Assembly: GCA_049999765.1 (NCBI GenBank)
Contig: JBNGIQ010009228.1
Span: 358,266 to 389,262 of the forward strand
Length of the DNA stretch: 30,997 bases
DNA from: Phaeoceros laevis
Taxonomy: Eukaryota > Anthocerotophyta > Anthocerotopsida > Notothyladales
Reading direction: 5' to 3'
Below are positions 29,515-30,997 of the stretch, piece by piece; the first letter of the stretch is position 1; the number at the start of each line of letters is the position of its first letter. The translations under genes were made by a program, and so were the position numbers. The notes beneath the pieces are model-generated. The model was not told the DNA's origin. It was given only the letters and a program-made list of their open reading frames with translations, and did not search any database.

Positions 29515-30146
29515 AGTTTATTTCGCGTCATTCATGATGGGGTAACTAATTATTAACTCAATCTGATTCAAATAAGTAAAAAAAGTAAAAAAAAGTACTC
29601 GATGCCCTCAAAAAAAGTACTTCTACCTTGCATGAGTTTCACCAACCAAGGTACTTTTGTGGGAGGGCCAACCACAAGTACACGTGGAAAAAGTGGCACA
29701 TAAAACAAGTACCAGAAAGTACTTTTTCCAAACCCTGGACATAGTACTTTGCATCTATGGGTAGTTGCCAAGTTGAGGCTACCTATACAATAGGTTTCAT
29801 TTAGGGAGATAGCCTAAAGTTGTGATTTTGAGGCACTCCATCTTATCCCAAGTTGCTATGCACTCTATCTATCCATAAGTTACTATGGAGTTGTACTTCT
29901 TGGAGTTGTACTTTTTGACCAATAGAGCAATCCATTGGGTGTGAGTTTGTGCTCAAGTGAGTGGTGGTTTACAACTTTACATTGAGGTGATTCTCGTTCA
30001 AATCCAACTTTGGACACTAAAAAAAACTTTGAACAACGCAAAAGTGCGTGTGGGTGAGAAACCAACGGCTGTCCTCAAAACCCCAGTGCGAAAACGAGCA
30101 CGCCATAGTACTCCTCCTATTACACTATAATAATAAAAAGTCTAGT
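29491..30146. other. Intergenic between convergent genes, GTAC-rich
   Basis: Contains the 3' flanks of the EG45-like and cupin genes. Seven GTAC tetranucleotides in 29591-29745 add to the four in the preceding repeat, and two more follow near 29893 and 29908 in a duplicated TGGAGTTGTACTT string. No gene was recognised. Confidence 0.5.
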
Positions 30147-30857
30147 CTACTTGGGAGGGAAAAAGACGGGATCCTGGTCCCGGCGTTGCCGAAACGTCTT
30201 CTCCGTGTCGGCATCCACGTCCAAGGCCGCCCGGAGCACCGCCGGCGACAGAGCCTTGAAGATGGAGGTGCTGCCCGCCAGGTTGGTGAAGATGGGCCGC
30301 TCCGTGGTGATGATGGAGAACCACTGCAAGCCCTGCGGCCCCGCGCGCTTGGAAACGATGTAGAAGCGCGGCACGATGAAGAAGTCCCCGGCGCTGAGCT
30401 GCGCGTCCACCACGCGCTCCCCGCGGTCGCTCACGATCTGCACCCGCCCGCTGCCCCGCACGATGTAGGTCACCTGGAAGGCGGCGTCCGCGGAGTAGCC
30501 CGGCGAGACCTGGCCGCCGGGGTCCAGCTCCACCAGGTCCGCGCCCAGCCGGATGTGCTGCAGCACGGGCAGCACGGCGCTGGTGAGCACCGCCACGCGG
30601 CCGCCGTTTGCCACTTCCGGGTCCTTCTTGGCGGCCTTGACGCTGTAGACGAACTCGCCGTACTCCTCGGAGAAGGACGCGTTGGTGGAGCGGTCGGTGC
30701 CGATGCCGGTTCCGTGATCGAGCAGCGCGACCAGCCGGGCCTCCTTCCGGCTCTGGACGAGCTTATCGACCACGGACTCGTCCACGTCCCAAGCTTGGGC
30801 CAGGAAATCGGGCGAAAAGCCTCGCAGCACGGAGGTGCTGCCCGCGAGAGGCAGGTC
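30147..30857 (-). CDS. Legumin-like (11S globulin/glutelin type) two-cupin protein, 3' exon
   Basis: This is the C-terminal 236 residues of a cytosolic-type two-cupin protein related to 11S globulins (like Arabidopsis At1g07750/At2g28680, from memory). It begins at a CTGCAG|GAC acceptor with DLPLAGSTSVLRGFSPDFLA and QAWDVDESVVDKLV, the linker after the first cupin. The second cupin follows: ILQH-like VLQHIRLGADLVELDPGG, DAAFQVTYIVRGSGRVQIV, AGDFFIVPRFYIVSK, GLQWFSIITTERPIFTNLAG, and it ends STSIFKALSPAVLRAALDV and DPVFFPPK-stop. The exon is markedly GC-rich compared with its surroundings. The first cupin and start lie beyond the window, across an intron that holds a minisatellite. No signal peptide can be judged. 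A few codons upstream of 30857 are also open, so the acceptor is inferred from homology. Confidence 0.88.
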   Translation of the reverse strand, partial: DLPLAGSTSVLRGFSPDFLAQAWDVDESVVDKLVQSRKEARLVALLDHGTGIGTDRSTNASFSEEYGEFVYSVKAAKKDPEVANGGRVAVLTSAVLPVLQHIRLGADLVELDPGGQVSPGYSADAAFQVTYIVRGSGRVQIVSDRGERVVDAQLSAGDFFIVPRFYIVSKRAGPQGLQWFSIITTERPIFTNLAGSTSIFKALSPAVLRAALDVDADTEKTFRQRRDQDPVFFPPK

Positions 30858-30914
30858 CTGCAGGCGCGCAATCCATGATTCGAAAATCATCAATGACACT
30901 GCGCGTTTGTCAAA

Positions 30915-30997
30915 GTATGAAGGTATGAAGGAGTGAAAGAATGAAGGTATGAAGGAGTGAAAGAATGAAGGTATGAAGGAGTGAAAGAATGAAGGTA
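30915..30997. repeat. 24-bp minisatellite in the presumed cupin intron
   Basis: Three identical 24-bp copies (30923-30946, 30947-30970, 30971-30994), each built from GTATGAAGGAGTG and AAAGAATGAAG, plus a partial copy on either side; the array runs off the window end. It lies upstream of the cupin exon on its coding strand. Confidence 0.93.

Noticed and set aside
29940-30020. tRNA-like GTTCAAATCC string
   Set aside because: No cloverleaf arms could be paired around it on either strand.
30048-30878. 276-residue plus-strand open frame opposite the cupin exon
   Set aside because: It is a GC-rich antisense shadow; the minus-strand frame gives an unmistakable cupin.

Overview
The window looks like nuclear DNA of a land plant with compact, intron-rich genes. 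The coding regions I could reconstruct are cut by about 26 short introns, most of 64-130 bp (longest 240 bp), with ordinary GT-AG borders plus one probable GC-AG intron. The gene content is plant: a plastid-type shikimate kinase with a transit-peptide-like N terminus, an MBD4-like DNA glycosylase, a receptor-like-cytoplasmic-kinase relative, a decayed pentatricopeptide-repeat gene, an EG45/plant-natriuretic-peptide-like secreted protein, and a two-cupin legumin-like protein. Very short introns with many PPR sequences would fit a lycophyte such as Selaginella, but that is inference. I see no rRNA, tRNA, CRISPR array or intact transposon.

Layout, left to right. 1-1914: no recognisable gene. 1915-2965 (-): 3' part of a J-domain protein whose 5' end I could not resolve. 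3286-6000 (-): MBD4-like glycosylase with a long, internally duplicated N terminus. 6454-7677 (+): unknown membrane-anchored protein, divergent from MBD4L. 8479-11145 (+): complete eIF2B delta in seven exons. 12710-13665 (-): two-exon gene whose nuclear-localisation signals and C-terminal motif resemble FHY1/FHL, the phytochrome A import factors. 14354-15532 (+): kinase-fold protein lacking the catalytic residues, divergent from the FHY1-like gene. 16187-18296 (-): ten-exon shikimate kinase.

19442-21567 (-): protein with BRCA2-type BRC repeats, a 19-residue tandem repeat array and no visible OB folds. 22335-23330 (+): ribosomal protein L18 in five exons, divergent from the BRC-repeat gene. 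24827-25455 (+, with a possible tail to about 25890): PPR pseudogene. 26486-26851 (-): small orphan protein with a basic repeated tail. 28941-29490 (+): secreted EG45-like protein behind a TATA box and a duplicated promoter segment. 30147-30857 (-): 3' exon of a legumin-like cupin, continuing beyond the window.

The genes do not form one pathway; they are ordinary nuclear genes packed closely, several sharing short divergent intergenic segments. Two concern DNA repair (MBD4L and the BRC-repeat protein). Both carry expanded in-frame tandem repeats and share a short FF-acidic motif. The most noteworthy items are the BRC-repeat protein with its coding minisatellite, the FHY1-like gene, the J domain with HPE in place of HPD, the GC-AG intron, and a dense GTAC cluster between the last two genes. 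Gene models come from reading splice sites and reading phase by eye and have no transcript support.
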